Notes: generated from the letters alone by a model not told the origin. A stretch of 64,000 bases of DNA from Xanthobacteraceae bacterium (GCA_029239875.1 JARBUD010000011.1:47871-111870), one strand, 5' to 3'. Positions 9,249 through 20,517 are shown, numbered from the stretch's first letter. Numbers and translations: made by a program.

Positions 9249-9569
9249 ATGAGCATGAACGGCGAAGTCCCGGTCCGCGACAACCGCGTGGCCGACCGCT
9301 TCGAGATCGAGCAGGACGGCCACCTCGCCATCGCGCAGTACATCCTCGCGCCGGACCACATCATCTTCACCCACACCGAAGTGCCGCCGGAGCTGGGCGG
9401 CAAGGGCCTCGCCACCCGCCTCGTCGAGGCCGGCCTCGCCAGCGCCCGCCAGCGCGGCCTGTCGGTGATCCCGCGCTGCTCGGTGTTCGGCCGCTACATG
9501 ATGAAGCACCCCGAGACGCACGACCTGATGGCGCCGGAAATCCGCGCCACGCTCGGCCTGCCGGTCTGA
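9249..9569 (+). CDS. Small GNAT-like N-acetyltransferase (COG2388, YidJ/YjdJ type)
   Basis: This 106-residue protein keeps only the acetyl-CoA-binding core of the GNAT fold: ILAPDHIIFTHTEVPPELGGKGLATRLVEAGL, where GGKGLA is the pyrophosphate-binding loop, then VIPRCSVFGRYMMKHPE. Members of this family are minimal acetyltransferases whose substrates are mostly unknown. AAGGAGCAGAAC immediately before ATG 9249 supports the start. It is monocistronic and followed by a family A repeat. Confidence 0.9.
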   Translation: MSMNGEVPVRDNRVADRFEIEQDGHLAIAQYILAPDHIIFTHTEVPPELGGKGLATRLVEAGLASARQRGLSVIPRCSVFGRYMMKHPETHDLMAPEIRATLGLPV

Positions 9570-9585
9570 GGATTCTCCTGACAGA

Positions 9586-9692
9586 CCTCATCCTGAGGTG
9601 CGAGCGGAGCGAGCCTCGAAGGATGGTCCGCCGGGCGCGCCCGGACGAGCATCCTTCGAGGCCCGGCCGATGGCCGGGCACCTCAGGATGAC
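9586..9692. repeat. Family A palindromic repeat
   Basis: A full two-hairpin copy: CCTCATCCTGAGGTGCGAGC, a central TCGAAGGATG / CATCCTTCGA inverted pair, and GCACCTCAGGATGA. It lies between the acetyltransferase gene and ftsK. Confidence 0.75.
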
Positions 9693-9798
9693 GATCTTCT
9701 GGCGGCACGGGAATTCCGATAACCGGGGAGACGACGGACCGTAGCAACGACGCCACAGGCGGGGGAAAACCCGCTGCTCCATACCGTTCATTAACGCT

Positions 9799-12486
<2,688 letters not shown>

Positions 12487-12509
12487 GGCGCCGCCTGGTT
12501 CCATCCTCC

Positions 12510-12540
12510 CTCATCCCCGGGCTTGACCCGGGGATCCAGC
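12510..12540. repeat. Family B half repeat
   Basis: A single hairpin of the form CATCCCCGGGCTTGACCCGGGGATCC, directly after ftsK, where it may act as a transcript end. Confidence 0.65.
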
Positions 12541-12566
12541 CTTTCGGCCTGCCCCGCAACGCAACG

Positions 12567-12642
12567 TCATCCTGAGGTGCGAGCCCACGGGTCTTGCCTT
12601 CGGCAAGCCCGAGGACAGGCTTCGCGAGCCTCGAAGGATGAG
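12567..12642. repeat. Family A palindromic repeat
   Basis: Arms CATCCTGAGGTGCGAG and CTCGCGAAGCC-type sequence ending TCGAAGGATGAGG enclose a CTTGCCTTCGGCAAG hairpin. The copy lies between ftsK and the convergent flavoprotein gene. Confidence 0.65.
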
Positions 12643-12670
12643 GTTGATCTACCCAGCGTCAGCCCCGCCG

Positions 12671-14170
12671 CTACAGCGACTGCTGGAAGTGGAAGACATT
12701 GTTCGGATCGACCGCGAGCTTCACCTGCATGAGGCGGTCGAGATTGGTGCCGTAATAGCGCCGGCGCCAGTCGCCGAGCGCCGGGTCGGGGAAGTTCACG
12801 AAGGCGCCTCGCCCGCCATGGCCGCCCAGCGTGGCAAAGAGATCGTCCTGCCACTCGAAGGCCCGGCGCGTCACCTCGGGGCGCAGATTGTCGTCCTCGC
12901 TCCAGTTCGCCCCGACCACCGCCAGCCAGCGCGTCTGGCGATGCACGAAGGCGGTCTCGTCCGGCGCCTTCTCGTTGATCCGCCCGCCGGTCTGGAAGAA
13001 GAACAGCGAGCTCTGCGCGCCGGTGCCGGGCCATTGCTGCAGCCGCTGGAACGAGGCCTCCAGGAAGGCGGCCGTGGGCGCCGCCGCCAGGAAGGCGGAG
13101 CGCTCGCGGTACCAGCCCGGCTCGCCGGCCTCGACGAGGAAGTCCTGCCCCTCCCAATAGGGCAGCTGCTTGATGTCGGCGAAGTCGGGCGCCGCCACGG
13201 CGTAAACCGGAGCGAGCAGGCGGATCAGTTCGTCCGGACTGCCGGCGAACTGCCCGAGCAACGTGACCGGCACCTGCCGGCCCTTCTGCACCAGCGCCGG
13301 CGTCACGCCGCCCAGCGCGATGCGCGAGCCGAAGGAGAGCGGCGCCATCTCGGCGGCGGTGAACAGCGCCTTGGCGATGTCGAGCGTCCTGTCGCGCCAG
13401 ACAATGCGGAAGACGGTGAGCCGCTCGTCGGCCGGCACGGTGCGCAGGGTGAAGGCGGTGCTGACGCCGAAGATGCCGCCCCCGCCGCCACGCAACGCCC
13501 AGAACAGCTCCGGCTCCTTCTCCGCCGAGACGTCGCGCACCCGGCCGTCGGCGGTGACGATCTGGGCGCCCGTGAGCAGGTCGCAGCCGACGCCGAGCCG
13601 GCGCATGTTGAAGCCGATGCCCCCGCCGAGCAGGAAGCCGGCGACACCCACGGACGGGCAGCGGCCATGGGTGATCATCCGCCCCGCCTCGCGCAGCGCG
13701 GCGTAGACCTCGTGGTTGAGCGCGCCCGCCTCGACCCGCACCTGGCCGGTGGCAGCGTCGTAGTCGATGCCGTTCATCGGCGAGAGGTCGATCACCAAGC
13801 CGCGGCTGGAGGAATAGCCGCCATAGGAATGCCCGCCGCCGCGCAGGGCGAAGGGCACGTCGTAGTCGCGGCACCAGCGCAGCACGTCCGCCACCATCTG
13901 CGGCGAGGCGCAGGGCGCGATGCCCTCCGGGCGGATGTGGCGGTAGCGCAGATTATTGGGCAGCGCCTCATTGGCGAAGCGGGCGTCGGTCGGCCGCAGC
14001 AGCGCGCCATCGGTCAGACGGTTCAGGCTGTCCCAGCGATCCGGCGCCGGCGCCAGCGGAGCGGAGGTCGTCGCCTCCTCGGCAAGGCCTGGGCCGACCA
14101 GCGCCGCACCGGCGCTCGCCGCGCCGCCGACCAGCAAGGCGCGACGGCTGAACGCCCCCGAACGATGCAT
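12671..14170 (-). CDS. FAD-linked oxidoreductase, berberine-bridge (BBE) type, exported
   Basis: Starting at ATG 14170, which is preceded by a GGGGGGAAGG purine run, the product is 499 residues. The N-terminus SRRALLVGGAASAGAALVGPG looks like a Tat signal, consistent with export of a folded flavoprotein, although the second arginine context is short. The FAD_binding_4 domain shows LRGGGHSYGGYSSSRGLVID, where the histidine is the usual site of covalent FAD attachment. The C-terminus carries the BBE motif YYGTNLDRLMQVKLAVDPNNVFHF. Substrates of bacterial members are typically sugars, alcohols or alkaloid-like compounds; none can be assigned here. An upstream in-frame start at 14212 is possible but would bury the signal. 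Confidence 0.88.
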   Translation of the reverse strand: MHRSGAFSRRALLVGGAASAGAALVGPGLAEEATTSAPLAPAPDRWDSLNRLTDGALLRPTDARFANEALPNNLRYRHIRPEGIAPCASPQMVADVLRWCRDYDVPFALRGGGHSYGGYSSSRGLVIDLSPMNGIDYDAATGQVRVEAGALNHEVYAALREAGRMITHGRCPSVGVAGFLLGGGIGFNMRRLGVGCDLLTGAQIVTADGRVRDVSAEKEPELFWALRGGGGGIFGVSTAFTLRTVPADERLTVFRIVWRDRTLDIAKALFTAAEMAPLSFGSRIALGGVTPALVQKGRQVPVTLLGQFAGSPDELIRLLAPVYAVAAPDFADIKQLPYWEGQDFLVEAGEPGWYRERSAFLAAAPTAAFLEASFQRLQQWPGTGAQSSLFFFQTGGRINEKAPDETAFVHRQTRWLAVVGANWSEDDNLRPEVTRRAFEWQDDLFATLGGHGGRGAFVNFPDPALGDWRRRYYGTNLDRLMQVKLAVDPNNVFHFQQSL

Positions 14171-14246
14171 CCTTCCCCCCAATGCGAACCGGCCGGTACC
14201 GGCCTGCCGCATCTTCCCGCTTCATCGGTGGCGGGACAATGGGGGA

Positions 14247-14612
14247 TCAGGACATCAACGCCGCCCAGACCGACAGCAGGGCGCCCATGGCGATGACCGC
14301 TCCCAGCAGCATGAAGGCCGCCCGCCGGTTGCGCCGGCGCCCGCCGGGCCAGGGCGTCGGCGCCTTTCCGGGCAAGGTGTCCGGCGCCTGCCCGTCATAG
14401 GAGCGGGAGCGCTCGTCGGTCACCGCCGGCCCGCGGCGCGCATCGCCGCCGATCTCGGCCGCGTGGGCGCGTGCGATGTCCTCGGGCGTAGGCGGCGTGC
14501 CGGCGGCCTCGTCGTCGGTGCCGAGCGGCGCGGCGGCGGGATCGTGGAACGGCACCTTGTCGCCGGTGCGGCCCCGGTTGATGTCCTCGCGCAGGCGGTC
14601 AACGGTCGGCAT
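14247..14612 (-). CDS. Hypothetical protein with one C-terminal membrane helix
   Basis: This 121-residue protein is hydrophilic for about 90 residues (MPTVDRLREDINRGRTGDKV..., rich in D, P, G) and then has an RRRNRR basic stretch and a hydrophobic helix (AAFMLLGAVIAMGALLSVW) at the very end. This suggests a tail-anchored protein facing the cytoplasm. Its start overlaps the end of the MgtC-like gene by 14 bases, so the two are probably one operon. I recognise no family. Confidence 0.7.
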   Translation of the reverse strand: MPTVDRLREDINRGRTGDKVPFHDPAAAPLGTDDEAAGTPPTPEDIARAHAAEIGGDARRGPAVTDERSRSYDGQAPDTLPGKAPTPWPGGRRRNRRAAFMLLGAVIAMGALLSVWAALMS

Positions 14613-15138
14613 GTGTCGTCCCTCTTCCTTCCGGCTGCGGATGCCGGTTCTCGTCCGAGACCCGCGGCCTCGGCTTCCGAGCCCGGCGCTCGATCACCCT
14701 CTCGAGCGGGTTCACCACCACCAGCAGCACCAGCGTGATGACCACGCCGAGCAGGATCAGGTGCCAGTCGCCCAGCGCGCAGGCGATGCCCAGCGCCGCC
14801 GTTACCCACACCGTCGCGGCCGTCGTCAGGCCGTGCACCTCCAGCGCCTCCGGGTCGCGCAGCACGACCCCGGCGCCGATGAAGCCGACCCCGGTGAGCA
14901 CGCCCTGCAGGATGCCCTGCACCACGCGGCTCATGGCGTCGGCGTGGTGGGCGAGGTCGGTGACGCGGATCGCCGCCAGCGACACCAACGTCGCCCCCAT
15001 GCAGACCAGGCCGAGCGTGCGCATGCCCGTCGGCTTGCCCTTCAGGTCGCGGTTGATGCCGATCACCATGCCGATGACGGCGGCGGCGGTCAGGCGCAGC
15101 AGCGCGTCGACGTCGGCATCGGTCAGGGTCATCGTCAC
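14599..15138 (-). CDS. MgtC/SapB family membrane protein
   Basis: This 179-residue protein has four or more membrane segments. It carries the MgtC signature GMVIGINRDLKGKPTGMRTLGLVCMGA, and later GVLTGVGFIGAGVVLRDPEALEVHGLTTAATVWVTAALG, which is the conserved core of the family. MgtC-type proteins are linked to magnesium limitation, acid tolerance and, in pathogens, inhibition of the F-ATPase; the role in a free-living bacterium is less clear. The C-terminus is short and basic, without the ACT-like domain of MgtC proper. It probably forms an operon with the downstream tail-anchored protein. Confidence 0.93.
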   Translation of the reverse strand: MTMTLTDADVDALLRLTAAAVIGMVIGINRDLKGKPTGMRTLGLVCMGATLVSLAAIRVTDLAHHADAMSRVVQGILQGVLTGVGFIGAGVVLRDPEALEVHGLTTAATVWVTAALGIACALGDWHLILLGVVITLVLLVVVNPLERVIERRARKPRPRVSDENRHPQPEGRGTTHADR

Positions 15139-15288
15139 CCTCGCGCTCAGCCGCCGGATACCGGCGGCCTACCCCGGTCAACGAGCGAAGCCGGGCCGGG
15201 TTCCCGGACGGCACCCCGCACCTGCCCCTTTTCGCGGCGCGCCGGGGGTATTAGGTATGGCCCACCCTCACGCCCGAAAGGTCCGGCC

Positions 15289-16749
15289 ATGCAGCCTTCC
15301 GTCTCCTATCCCGACGTCCTTCTGTTCATCGACGGCCAGTGGCGCGAGGGGCGCGGGCATGACGGCGGCGCCGCCAGCCAGCCGATCGTCAACCCGGCGA
15401 CGGAGGAGGTCATCGGCACGCTGGCGCATGCGAGCCGCGCCGATCTCGACGAAGCGCTCGCCGCCGCCGAGAAGGGCTTCGCCACCTGGCGCCACGTCGC
15501 GCCGCACGAGCGCTACAAGCTGATGCGCAAGGCGGCCGAGATCCTGCGCGAGCGGACCGAGGACATCGCCCGCATCATGACGATGGAGCAGGGCAAGCCG
15601 CTCCCCGAGGCGCGCATGGAGACCCAGGCCGCCGCCGACATCATCGACTGGTTCGCCGAGGAGGCCCGCCGCCAGTATGGCCGGCTGATCCCCGCCCGCG
15701 CGGCGGGCGTGCAGCAGATCGTCCACCGCGAGCCGGTCGGCGTGGTCGCCGCCTTCACGCCGTGGAACTTCCCGATCAACCAGGCGGTGCGCAAGTGCTC
15801 CGCCGCGCTCGCCGCCGGCTGCTCGATCATCCTGAAGGGCCCGGAGGAGACGCCGGCGAGCTGCGCCGCGCTGATCAAGGCCTATGAGGATGCGGGCATC
15901 CCCAAGGGCGTCGTCAACCTCGTCTTCGGCGTGCCGGCGGAAATCTCGAGCTACCTGATCCCGCATCCGATCGTGAAGAAGGTCACCTTCACCGGCTCGA
16001 CCGTGGTGGGCAAGCAGCTCGCCGCGCTCGCCGGCGCGCATATGAAGCGCGTCACCATGGAGCTCGGCGGCCATGCCCCGGCCGTGGTGTTCGAGGACGC
16101 CGACGTCGAGGTGGCGGTGAAGCTGCTCTCCGGCGCCAAGTTCCGCAATGCCGGCCAGGTCTGCGTGTCGCCGACCCGCTTCCTGGTGCATGAGGACATC
16201 TATTCGCGCTTCGTCGACGGCTTCACCGAGGCCGTGCAGGGCGTGAAGGTCGGCAACGGCCTCGAGGACGGCGTGCGCATGGGCCCGCTCGCCAATGCGC
16301 GCCGCGTCGAGGCGATGGAAGCCCTCACCGCCGACGCTGTCTCCAAGGGCGCCACGCTGCGCACCGGCGGCTCGCGCATCGGCAACAAGGGCTATTTCTT
16401 CCAGCCGACCGTGCTGACCGACCTGCCGGCCGACGCCCGCATTCTCAACGAGGAGCCCTTCGGGCCGATCGTGCCGATCATGCCGTTCTCCTCCACCGAG
16501 GCGGTGATCGAGGAGGCGAACCGCCTGCCCTACGGGTTGGCGGCCTATGCCTACACCACCTCCGGCACCCGCGCCGACGAGTTCGCCCGCCGGGTCGAGA
16601 GCGGCATGGTGTCGATCAACCATCACGGCCTTGCCCTGCCCGAAGTGCCGTTCGGCGGCATCAAGGATTCCGGCTACGGCTCTGAAGGCGGCACCGAGGC
16701 GATGGAAGCCTATGTGAACACCAAGTTCGTCACGCAGCTCGGGGTGTGA
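15289..16749 (+). CDS. NAD(P)-dependent aldehyde dehydrogenase, succinate-semialdehyde type
   Basis: This 486-residue enzyme of the aldehyde dehydrogenase superfamily oxidises an aldehyde to an acid; succinate semialdehyde is the best guess by similarity to GabD/SSADH. Visible motifs are FTPWNFPINQAVRK, FTGSTVVGKQLA (Rossmann glycine loop), the general-base glutamate in VTMELGGHAP, the nucleophile in NAGQVCVSPTRF, and EEPFGPIVPIMPF. A longer reading frame extends upstream, but ATG 15289 is the first start that gives the family N-terminus (YPDVLLFIDGQW). It is not in an obvious operon. Confidence 0.92.
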   Translation: MQPSVSYPDVLLFIDGQWREGRGHDGGAASQPIVNPATEEVIGTLAHASRADLDEALAAAEKGFATWRHVAPHERYKLMRKAAEILRERTEDIARIMTMEQGKPLPEARMETQAAADIIDWFAEEARRQYGRLIPARAAGVQQIVHREPVGVVAAFTPWNFPINQAVRKCSAALAAGCSIILKGPEETPASCAALIKAYEDAGIPKGVVNLVFGVPAEISSYLIPHPIVKKVTFTGSTVVGKQLAALAGAHMKRVTMELGGHAPAVVFEDADVEVAVKLLSGAKFRNAGQVCVSPTRFLVHEDIYSRFVDGFTEAVQGVKVGNGLEDGVRMGPLANARRVEAMEALTADAVSKGATLRTGGSRIGNKGYFFQPTVLTDLPADARILNEEPFGPIVPIMPFSSTEAVIEEANRLPYGLAAYAYTTSGTRADEFARRVESGMVSINHHGLALPEVPFGGIKDSGYGSEGGTEAMEAYVNTKFVTQLGV

Positions 16750-16779
16750 CGGCTGCGCCGCCAGCCCTCCCTCTCCCGC

Positions 16780-17034
16780 CGTCATCCCGGACGCCCGCAG
16801 GGCGATCCGGGATCGCGTGCCGTTCTGTTCTTCCGAGGCTCATCGCAAAGGCGCCCCTCATCCTGAGGTGCGAGCGCAGCGAGCCTCGAAGGATAATCGC
16901 TACAGCGCGCCCCGAAGAGCATCCTTCGAGGCCCGGCGAAACGCCGGGGCATCTCAGGACGAGGTTCGACGAAACGGAGAGGCCTTTCGAAGACGATCCC
17001 GGATCGGTCCTGCCGGACCGTCCGGGACGACGAA
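16780..17034. repeat. Composite repeat: family C unit interrupted by a family A unit
   Basis: The left arm of a family C repeat (GTCATCCCGGACGCCCGCAG... GATCCGGGATCG) spans 16780-16820 and its right arm (GATCCCGGATCGGTCCTGCC...GTCCGGGACGACG) spans 16994-17034. Between them, at 16856-16963, lies a complete family A copy. The arrangement suggests insertion of one repeat into another. It fills the 368-base gap between the aldehyde dehydrogenase and EamA genes, which holds no gene. Confidence 0.7.
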
Positions 17035-17117
17035 GGAAATAACGCCCCGGTTCGCGATCTCCTCCTCCGCCGCAGCCGGCGATTTACGAATCGCCCACTC
17101 AGGCCTATCCCCCATCC

Positions 17118-17960
17118 ATGGAACCCCACGTCTTCATGGCGGTGATCGCCGGTGCCGCCATGCATGCGGGCTGGAACGCCGTCCTCAAGATCAGGCTCGA
17201 TCCCTTCCTCGCCGTGGTGCTGGTCAACGCCGCCTCCGGCGTCATCGCCCTGCCGATCGCGCTCTATCTCGGCCTGCCGGAGCTGCATGTCTGGCCGTGG
17301 ATCATCGCGGCCCTGCTGCTCCACATCGTCTACTACCTGACGCTGACCGGCGCCTATCGGCGGGCCGACATGGGGCTCGTCTACCCGATCGCGCGCGGCA
17401 GCGCGCCGCTGCTCACCACCATCCTGTCGGTGACGCTGATCGGCGAGGCGATCGACCTGGAGGCGTTCCTCGGCGTGGTGCTGCTGGCCTTGGGCATCCT
17501 CACCATCGCCTGGCGCCGGCGCGGCGCCGCCGCCTTCGACCGCACGGCGCTGCGCCTGGCGCTCATCTGCGGCCTCACCATCACCGGCTTCACGCTGGTG
17601 GACGGGATGGGCGCCCGCACCGCCGCCAGCCCGCATCTCTATGCCGCCTGGCTGTTCGTGCTGGACGGCGTCACCGTCACCACCCTCGGCCTCGTCTGGA
17701 AGGGTCGGCGCGCGCTCGCCTCGACGCTCTCCTTCGTCGGTCCGGGCGTCGCCGGCGCGGCGATGTCGCTCACCTCCTACTGGATCGCCGTCTGGGCGAT
17801 GACCAAGGCGCCGATCGGCCTTGTCGCCGCGGTACGCGAATCCAGCGTGCTGTTCGGCGCGGCGATCGCCGTGATCGTGCTGCACGAGCCGCTGCGCCGC
17901 GAGCGCATCGTCGCCGCCGTGCTGATCGTCATCGGGCTGGTGCTGATCAAGACGCACTGA
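17118..17960 (+). CDS. EamA/DMT-family transporter
   Basis: This 280-residue inner-membrane protein has about ten hydrophobic helices arranged as two EamA repeats of five, the drug/metabolite transporter layout. The family mark is the repeated YPIARGSAPLLTTILSVTLIGEAID in the first half, echoed by VAAVRESSVLFGAAIAVIVLHEPL in the second half. Substrate is unknown. The start at 17118 follows CCCCATCC without a strong ribosome-binding site. The stop lies 37 bases before the helicase gene, so the two may be co-transcribed. Confidence 0.92.
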   Translation: MEPHVFMAVIAGAAMHAGWNAVLKIRLDPFLAVVLVNAASGVIALPIALYLGLPELHVWPWIIAALLLHIVYYLTLTGAYRRADMGLVYPIARGSAPLLTTILSVTLIGEAIDLEAFLGVVLLALGILTIAWRRRGAAAFDRTALRLALICGLTITGFTLVDGMGARTAASPHLYAAWLFVLDGVTVTTLGLVWKGRRALASTLSFVGPGVAGAAMSLTSYWIAVWAMTKAPIGLVAAVRESSVLFGAAIAVIVLHEPLRRERIVAAVLIVIGLVLIKTH

Positions 17961-17997
17961 GTTCGCCCCACCGCCCCTCCTGTGCTCCATTGCGCCG

Positions 17998-19314
17998 ATG
18001 AACGCCAAGCCGAGCCTGCCGATTCGACCCGCCGTGCCCGACGACGCCTTTGCCGGGCCGCTGGCGAAGGTGCGCGAGGGCGCGCCCATCGTCATGGTGC
18101 TGGGCGGCGCCGGCACGGGGAAGACCACCTTCCTGCACGCACTTCGGCGCCACGGCGGCGGGCGGCAGGCCTTCCTGGCGCCGACCGGCGTCGCGGCGCT
18201 GCAGCTCGGCGGCCAGACCATCCACTCCTTCTTCGGCCTGCCGCCGCGCCTGGTCGATCCCGACCAGGTCAAGCCGCGCTCGCCGAAACGCACGCTGATG
18301 AAGAAGCTGGAGCGCCTCGTCATCGACGAGGTGTCGATGGTGCGCGCCGACGTGCTCGACGCGGTCGACCGCAGCCTGCGCATCGTCCGCGGAGATCCGG
18401 CCCCCTTCGGCGGGGTACAGGTGGTGCTCGTCGGCGACTTCCTGCAATTGCCGCCGGTGGTGCCGCAGGCCGAGCGCGAGATCCTCGGCCATCTCGGCTA
18501 TGAGGGCCCCTTCGCCTTCGACGCCCGCGTGCTGCGCGAGGTGGACCCCGTCCGCCTGCCCTTCCTGCAGGTGCACCGCCAGACCGACAGCTATTTCGTC
18601 TCCCACCTCGCCGCGCTGCGCATGGGCCGCTACGTCCACGAGGCGGTCGCCGCGATCAACGAGGCCTCCTTCGGCGAGCACCGGCCGGGCCGCGTCCCGG
18701 TGGTGCTGGCGCCGACAAACATGCGGGTCGACGCCTACAACCAGCGCGGCCTCTCGGCGCTGGCCGATGGCGGGCGGATCTACGAGGGCAAGAGCGAGGG
18801 CGAGTTCGACCTCGCCACCGACCGGCTGCCCGTACCGGAGACGCTGGTGCTGAAGGTCGGCGCCCGCGTCATGGCGGTGCGCAACGATCCCGAGAAGCAA
18901 TGGGTCAACGGCTCGGTCGGCACCATCACCGGGCTGGCGCACGACCGCGCCTATGTGCGGCTGGACGGCGCCGGGCTGGTCGAGATCGAGAAGGTGAGCT
19001 GGGAGCGCATCCGCTACGACTGGGACGAGGCGACGGGCAAGGTCGCGGCCAAGGTGGTCGGCACCTATACCCAGCTCCCCCTCGTCCCGGCCTGGGCGGT
19101 GACGGTGCACAAGGCGCAGGGCCTGACGCTGGACGACGTGCGCATCGACTTCGACAGCGGCGCCTTCGCGGCGGGGCAGGCCTATGTCGCGCTGTCCCGC
19201 GCACGCTCGCTGGACGGGCTGTCGCTCGCGCGGCCGCTGCGCACGTCCGACATCCGCATCGACCGCCGCGTCGCCGCCTTCACCGCCGCCTTCGAGGCCG
19301 CGGCGCTGACGTGA
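17998..19314 (+). CDS. PIF1/RecD-like superfamily 1 helicase
   Basis: This 438-residue ATPase has Walker A VLGGAGTGKTTFLHAL (about residues 35-50), motif Ia FLAPTGVAALQLGG, then TIHSFFG, Walker B LVIDEVSMVRADVLD, and motif III VLVGDFLQLPPVV. The C-terminal UvrD_C_2-like block AVTVHKAQGLTLDDVRIDF and YVALSRARSLDGL completes a PIF1-type helicase core. Such proteins unwind DNA 5' to 3'. Bacterial single copies act in replication-fork repair or are tied to mobile DNA; nothing nearby shows which applies. Confidence 0.9.
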   Translation: MNAKPSLPIRPAVPDDAFAGPLAKVREGAPIVMVLGGAGTGKTTFLHALRRHGGGRQAFLAPTGVAALQLGGQTIHSFFGLPPRLVDPDQVKPRSPKRTLMKKLERLVIDEVSMVRADVLDAVDRSLRIVRGDPAPFGGVQVVLVGDFLQLPPVVPQAEREILGHLGYEGPFAFDARVLREVDPVRLPFLQVHRQTDSYFVSHLAALRMGRYVHEAVAAINEASFGEHRPGRVPVVLAPTNMRVDAYNQRGLSALADGGRIYEGKSEGEFDLATDRLPVPETLVLKVGARVMAVRNDPEKQWVNGSVGTITGLAHDRAYVRLDGAGLVEIEKVSWERIRYDWDEATGKVAAKVVGTYTQLPLVPAWAVTVHKAQGLTLDDVRIDFDSGAFAAGQAYVALSRARSLDGLSLARPLRTSDIRIDRRVAAFTAAFEAAALT

Positions 19315-19379
19315 ACGGCCTTCCTTTACAAATCCCATATTGTTGATAGATTACCCGCTCCAGTCGGAGCGAGAGATCG

Positions 19380-19526
19380 ATGAGAGAGGCCGGCACCCGC
19401 CGCTATCGCGATAAGCTGTTGTTCGCGCTCGCTTATGGCGCGATCATCGGCGCGATCTTCTTCGCCCATCCGTTCGGCAACGAGTCTTCCGCGCCCAAGG
19501 TCGCCGCCGTCGAGGCGGCGCGCTGA
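19380..19526 (+). CDS. Small single-span membrane protein (48 aa)
   Basis: A short frame of 48 codons (MREAGTRRYRDKLLFALAYG, then AIIGAIFFAHPFG and an alanine-rich tail) begins at ATG 19380 after CGGAGCGAGAGATCG. The layout is a basic N-terminus, a hydrophobic helix of about 18 residues and a polar tail, which is typical of bacterial small membrane proteins. Upstream, TTTACA at 19325 and an AGATTA-like box 17 bases later could be a promoter in an unusually AT-rich patch. No family is recognised. Confidence 0.5.
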   Translation: MREAGTRRYRDKLLFALAYGAIIGAIFFAHPFGNESSAPKVAAVEAAR

Positions 19527-19581
19527 GATTCGCCTTCTGGTAAAAGTCCGGCTGATCTACCATCTATGTGGCATGCTGCAG

Positions 19582-19600
19582 GCGGGAGATTCGCTCCCGC
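19582..19600. promoter_or_regulatory. Inverted repeat in the leader of the Rrf2 gene
   Basis: GCGGGAG and CTCCCGC form a 7-bp inverted repeat around ATTCG, 25 bases before the Rrf2 start at 19626. It could be an operator for autoregulation or an mRNA hairpin near the ribosome-binding site. Confidence 0.4.
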
Positions 19601-19625
19601 TGCGCGTGCGGGATCAGATGCGGAC

Positions 19626-20075
19626 ATGCTGACCAACAAGGGCAAATACGGCCTGAAGGCGATGCTTTTCCTGGCGAAGCTGGAGCCCGGCTCCAGCGCG
19701 ATGGGCCAGGAGATCGCCACCGCCAACAACATCCCCAAGAAATTCCTCGACGCCATCCTGCTCGAACTGCGCAATGCCGGCATGCTGCGCTCGAAGAAGG
19801 GGCCGGGCGGCGGCTATGCGCTGGCCAAGAGCCCGCGCGATATCCGCATCGGCCACATCATTCGTACCCTCGACGGCCCGCTCGCTCCCATCAACTGCGC
19901 GAGCAAGAGCGCCTATGTGCCCTGCCAGGACTGTGAGGACCTTGCCACCTGCTCGGTGCGCATCACCATGAGCAAGGTGCGCGACGCCATGTCGGACATC
20001 CTCGACGGAATGTCGCTGCAGGACATGATCGTGTTCGCCAACGCGCCCGACGCCGACCTGATGTACAACATCTGA
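19626..20075 (+). CDS. Rrf2-family transcriptional regulator with cysteine cluster
   Basis: Starting at ATG 19626 the product is 149 residues and begins as Rrf2 proteins do ([19 protein letters not shown]). A winged helix-turn-helix covers about residues 1-70, with the wing [14 protein letters not shown]. Cysteines at residues 91, 100, 103 and 109 ([14 protein letters not shown], then TCS) lie where IscR, RirA and NsrR bind a [2Fe-2S] or [4Fe-4S] cluster, so an iron-, sulfur- or redox-sensing role is likely. RirA-type spacing is C-x7-C-x5-C, so this is related but not identical. The next gene, mgsA, begins 18 bases later and is probably co-transcribed. Confidence 0.9.
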   Translation: MLTNKGKYGLKAMLFLAKLEPGSSAMGQEIATANNIPKKFLDAILLELRNAGMLRSKKGPGGGYALAKSPRDIRIGHIIRTLDGPLAPINCASKSAYVPCQDCEDLATCSVRITMSKVRDAMSDILDGMSLQDMIVFANAPDADLMYNI

Positions 20076-20092
20076 CGCATGACGAGCGACGC

Positions 20093-20494
20093 ATGACCCT
20101 TGGCGAATCCCTCGGGCCGGGCCTGCTCGGCCTCGTCGCCCATGACAGCAAGAAGGACGAGATGGTGGCGTGGGCGATCGCCCATCGGCACGTCCTCGCC
20201 CGCTTCCAGATCGTCGCCACCGGCACCACCGGCGGGCGCATCCTGGAAGCCTGCCCGGAACTGCGGCTCACCCGGCTGAAGAGCGGCCCGCTCGGCGGCG
20301 ACCAGCAGATCGGCGCGCTGATCGCCGAGAACCGCGTGCGGGCGCTGGTGTTCTTCGTAGACCCGCTCACCGCCCAGCCGCACGACGTCGATGTCAAGGC
20401 GCTGATGCGGGTGGCGCTGGTCTACGACATCCCCCTCGCCATGAACCCCGCCACCGCGCAGATGCTCATCGCGGCGCTGGCGGTGGAGGAATAG
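20093..20494 (+). CDS. mgsA: Methylglyoxal synthase
   Basis: This enzyme converts dihydroxyacetone phosphate to methylglyoxal and phosphate, the bypass of lower glycolysis used to relieve sugar-phosphate stress. The 133-residue protein shows the full family pattern: [25 protein letters not shown] (phosphate-binding TGTTG), [16 protein letters not shown] with the catalytic aspartate in GGDQQ, and [18 protein letters not shown]. It is about 20 residues shorter at the C-terminus than the E. coli enzyme. It follows the Rrf2 regulator at a distance of 18 bases, an unusual pairing that suggests metal or redox control. Confidence 0.95.
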   Translation: MTLGESLGPGLLGLVAHDSKKDEMVAWAIAHRHVLARFQIVATGTTGGRILEACPELRLTRLKSGPLGGDQQIGALIAENRVRALVFFVDPLTAQPHDVDVKALMRVALVYDIPLAMNPATAQMLIAALAVEE

Positions 20495-20517
20495 GCGACC
20501 TCCCGCACTCACGCCGC

